Shown here in pieces: positions 34,546-35,959 of a DNA stretch of 35,959 nucleotides. Numbering within the stretch: position 1 is the first letter of the stretch; each line of letters opens with the position of its first letter. The notes under the pieces were generated by a model. The model did no database searches and had not been told where the DNA came from. It worked only from the letters and a program-made list of their open reading frames with translations. The DNA comes from Gloeocapsa sp. PCC 73106 (GTDB lineage: Bacteria > Cyanobacteriota > Cyanobacteriia > Cyanobacteriales > Gloeocapsaceae), in NCBI RefSeq assembly GCF_000332035.1, contig NZ_ALVY01000191.1, forward strand, positions 1 to 35,959, in the 5' to 3' direction. The position numbers were made by a program, and so were the translations under genes.

Positions 34546-35433
34546 TTAAAGTTTTTGCAGATAAGCTCGAATCAAACCGATTGTGACCCCTGGTAATTCT
34601 AGTTGGGGGGTTAAACCCACATCGGCTATTTCTTGGAAGATAATTACCGCTTCTCGGTTGAGAGACGCCAAACGTCTACCAATGTCTGGTCCAGTAAATT
34701 GAGATTTTTGACCCCAAATTATGGCTGTAGGGATAGTTAGTTGGGTTATGTATTTAGCTAGATCAAAACAGAGGTCGCCTCTTACAAAAGAGAGCGCTGC
34801 GTATTCGGCGTTAGTTTGACCGGCAGATTTAGCATAAGCTTGGATAATTTCCGGGTATATTCGTTCAGGTCGCGCGAATTGCCGATTTTCCAGAAAATTC
34901 TGAATTCCGCTCTCGTTGGCAACACCGAGATTGTAAATAAGTTTATCTAAAACAGGTGTGCTAACGAGCTGGGCGAAAAAACTGCGAGTATAATCTTCCC
35001 CAAAATCTGATAAACCCGCGGGTGTGGTCAGTATTAAACATTTGAACAATTCTGGACGCGCGATCGCTGCTCTAATTGTTAAAGCGGCTGTTAAAGAAGA
35101 TGCCACTACTGGAGTAGGAGCGCTACAAGTCTTCTCGATAAACTCGCTAATTGTATTAATATAATCTTCAGGACAATAATTTCTTTCTGGGTGATCTGAT
35201 CTACCCCAGCCGATCAAATCTGGTGCTAAAACTTCATAATCACTGGCAAAAGCTGGGTAAACTTTTGACCATTCGTAAGCAGAAGATCCTCCCCCGAAAC
35301 CATGTAGAAATACTAGCTGTGATACTTTTTCTTTGGTATTGTCTTGCCATAGCTCCCCTTTGGGAGTGTAGTAAACCATTGTCCCCAAACTCGTTACTAC
35401 AGAGTTTTGTTCTACGCCAATTGGTTCTATCAT
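34546..35433 (-). CDS. Alpha/beta-hydrolase fold protein with altered triad
   Basis: This is a 295-residue protein with the fold's early VFLHGFGGGSSAYEW oxyanion region, then PDLIGWGRSDHP. The nucleophile elbow reads VASSLTA, so S113 is kept but the usual flanking glycines are not. Where most members have Asp in WGxxD there is S244 (WGQKSQ), and where they have GH there is L274 (VGLTP). It may be inactive or use other residues. I start at the ATG at 35433 (MIEPIGVEQN). A longer frame to a TTG at 35505 reads through the end hairpin of the neighbouring IscB element (its LFAKGRGFKP-like codons are hairpin DNA) and overlaps iscB, so it is not native. No clear ribosome site precedes the ATG. Confidence 0.8.
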   Translation of the reverse strand: MIEPIGVEQNSVVTSLGTMVYYTPKGELWQDNTKEKVSQLVFLHGFGGGSSAYEWSKVYPAFASDYEVLAPDLIGWGRSDHPERNYCPEDYINTISEFIEKTCSAPTPVVASSLTAALTIRAAIARPELFKCLILTTPAGLSDFGEDYTRSFFAQLVSTPVLDKLIYNLGVANESGIQNFLENRQFARPERIYPEIIQAYAKSAGQTNAEYAALSFVRGDLCFDLAKYITQLTIPTAIIWGQKSQFTGPDIGRRLASLNREAVIIFQEIADVGLTPQLELPGVTIGLIRAYLQKL

Positions 35434-35491
35434 CAAAAATTTGGGTTTGAAACCCCGTCCTTTAGCGAAGAGGAGGACGGCTTTACCTTCT
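35434..35491 (-). mobile_element. Right-end hairpin of the iscB-carrying element
   Basis: CCGTCCT (35455-35461) and AGGACGG (35474-35480) form a perfect 7-base stem with a 12-base loop, flanked by GGGGTTTCA on the minus strand. Such subterminal hairpins mark ends of IS200/IS605-like elements that carry iscB or tnpB. It lies between the iscB stop and the hydrolase start. The exact boundary cannot be fixed without the empty site. Confidence 0.7.
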
Positions 35492-35959
35492 CTAGTAACT
35501 AACAATTAAACCAGTAGAACGCCGGATTAATGTACATAGTCTAGAGCTTATCTGTCCTAACCGTTTCCAGTTAGCATCGCTGACAGATATTTGTTTTTCT
35601 GTTTGTCCACTGACAAAACCTATTCCTTTTGGCGAGTAGACCAAGTCGCCTTTTCTCAAACCGAATTTTGTAACAGTTCCTCCATATTTTCGTCTTATCC
35701 CTCCTTTAGCGGGAAGCATTAGATGGAGTTGACGACGACTAACAGGAGGTCTTTTGATTACAGCAAAAACAGCCCTTGTTAAGTTAACCTGTCCTCGCCA
35801 TTCGTGTCCATGGGAATTGGTTGTCTGAAAAGGTAAGTAATCTAAGAAATGAAAGCTAGCTAAAGCTATACCGTCGTTTGCATGACTCTCTGGACTTTTC
35901 TTGGCTTTATTTTTTGACTTTTCTAATCCTAGGTGTTTTCTAAGATTAGATGTCTGCCA
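35492..35959 (-). CDS. iscB: RNA-guided endonuclease IscB, C-terminal part (runs off window)
   Basis: The last 155 residues are present; the N-terminus lies beyond the right edge. They cover a RuvC-III-like SHANDGIALASFHF with the expected His and Asp, then HEWRGQVNLTRAVFAVIKRP, RRQLHLMLPAKGGIRRKYGG and VSVSDANWKRLGQ-type segments (here ISVSDANWKRLGQ). These are typical of the C-terminal region of cyanobacterial IscB/RRXRR-HNH proteins. IscB uses an omega RNA, normally encoded just upstream of the gene, to guide DNA cleavage. The frame is open throughout the visible part, with stop TAG at 35492-35494. The HNH domain and omega RNA are outside the window, so activity cannot be judged. Confidence 0.85.
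   Translation of the reverse strand, partial: WQTSNLRKHLGLEKSKNKAKKSPESHANDGIALASFHFLDYLPFQTTNSHGHEWRGQVNLTRAVFAVIKRPPVSRRQLHLMLPAKGGIRRKYGGTVTKFGLRKGDLVYSPKGIGFVSGQTEKQISVSDANWKRLGQISSRLCTLIRRSTGLIVSY

Noticed and set aside
35223-35450. 75-residue plus-strand frame near the right end
   Set aside because: It is antisense to the hydrolase gene and has no recognisable features.

Overview
The window is chromosomal DNA from a cyanobacterium. It encodes photosystem I subunits PsaL and PsaI, a cytochrome cM-type protein, a plant-type [2Fe-2S] ferredoxin, a DUF4327 protein and a PatA-type response regulator. Many copies of the HIP1 octamer GCGATCGC are scattered through its housekeeping genes. The DNA is AT-rich. 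I cannot name the genus from sequence alone.

Layout. 1-230: a 5S rRNA gene and its terminator, probably the 3' end of an rRNA operon lying off the left edge. 400-3,822: a DUF4327 gene, then a minus-strand cluster PatA-type regulator > CheY > CheW > periplasmic amino-acid-type binding protein. 4,054-6,918: a plus-strand run of overlapping genes, site-2 protease rseP, endonuclease III nth and a GT61-type glycosyltransferase. 7,228-9,796: a YddA/ABCD-type ABC transporter and a DUF2281/MazF toxin-antitoxin pair. 10,129-14,616: a secreted GDSL esterase with RTX repeats, gnd, and a PEP-CTERM trypsin-like protease. 14,677-16,446: a ferredoxin, psaL and psaI (divergent), and cytM. 16,449-19,404: gyrB and miaA (divergent).

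19,397-25,300 is accessory DNA. It holds two copies of a dispersed repeat, an orphan VapB-like antitoxin followed by an internally deleted VapC, a GNAT acetyltransferase, a 1,297-residue CheB-CheR-PAS-GGDEF-EAL protein, an IS200/IS605-like hairpin, and a membrane-anchored coiled-coil protein built from 18-residue repeats. 25,491-28,190: a VanX-type dipeptidase, a NYN-domain protein with two OST-HTH/LOTUS-like domains, and a ParE-type toxin-antitoxin pair. 28,267-34,530: an aminotransferase, a STAS protein, an acyl-ACP/CoA synthetase, a YlqD-like protein and a thioredoxin-domain (YyaL/DUF255) protein. 34,546-35,959: an alpha/beta-hydrolase-fold protein lacking two triad residues, with the 3' part of an iscB gene and its element-end hairpin inserted directly upstream of it.

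Most genes are core metabolism, photosynthesis or envelope functions. The unusual content is in signalling (a chemotaxis cluster with a binding protein where a receptor is expected, and the five-module CheB/CheR/c-di-GMP fusion), in RNA biology (NYN-LOTUS) and in mobile or selfish DNA (partial IscB, three toxin-antitoxin loci of which one is decayed, dispersed repeats). I found no CRISPR array, tRNA or prophage.
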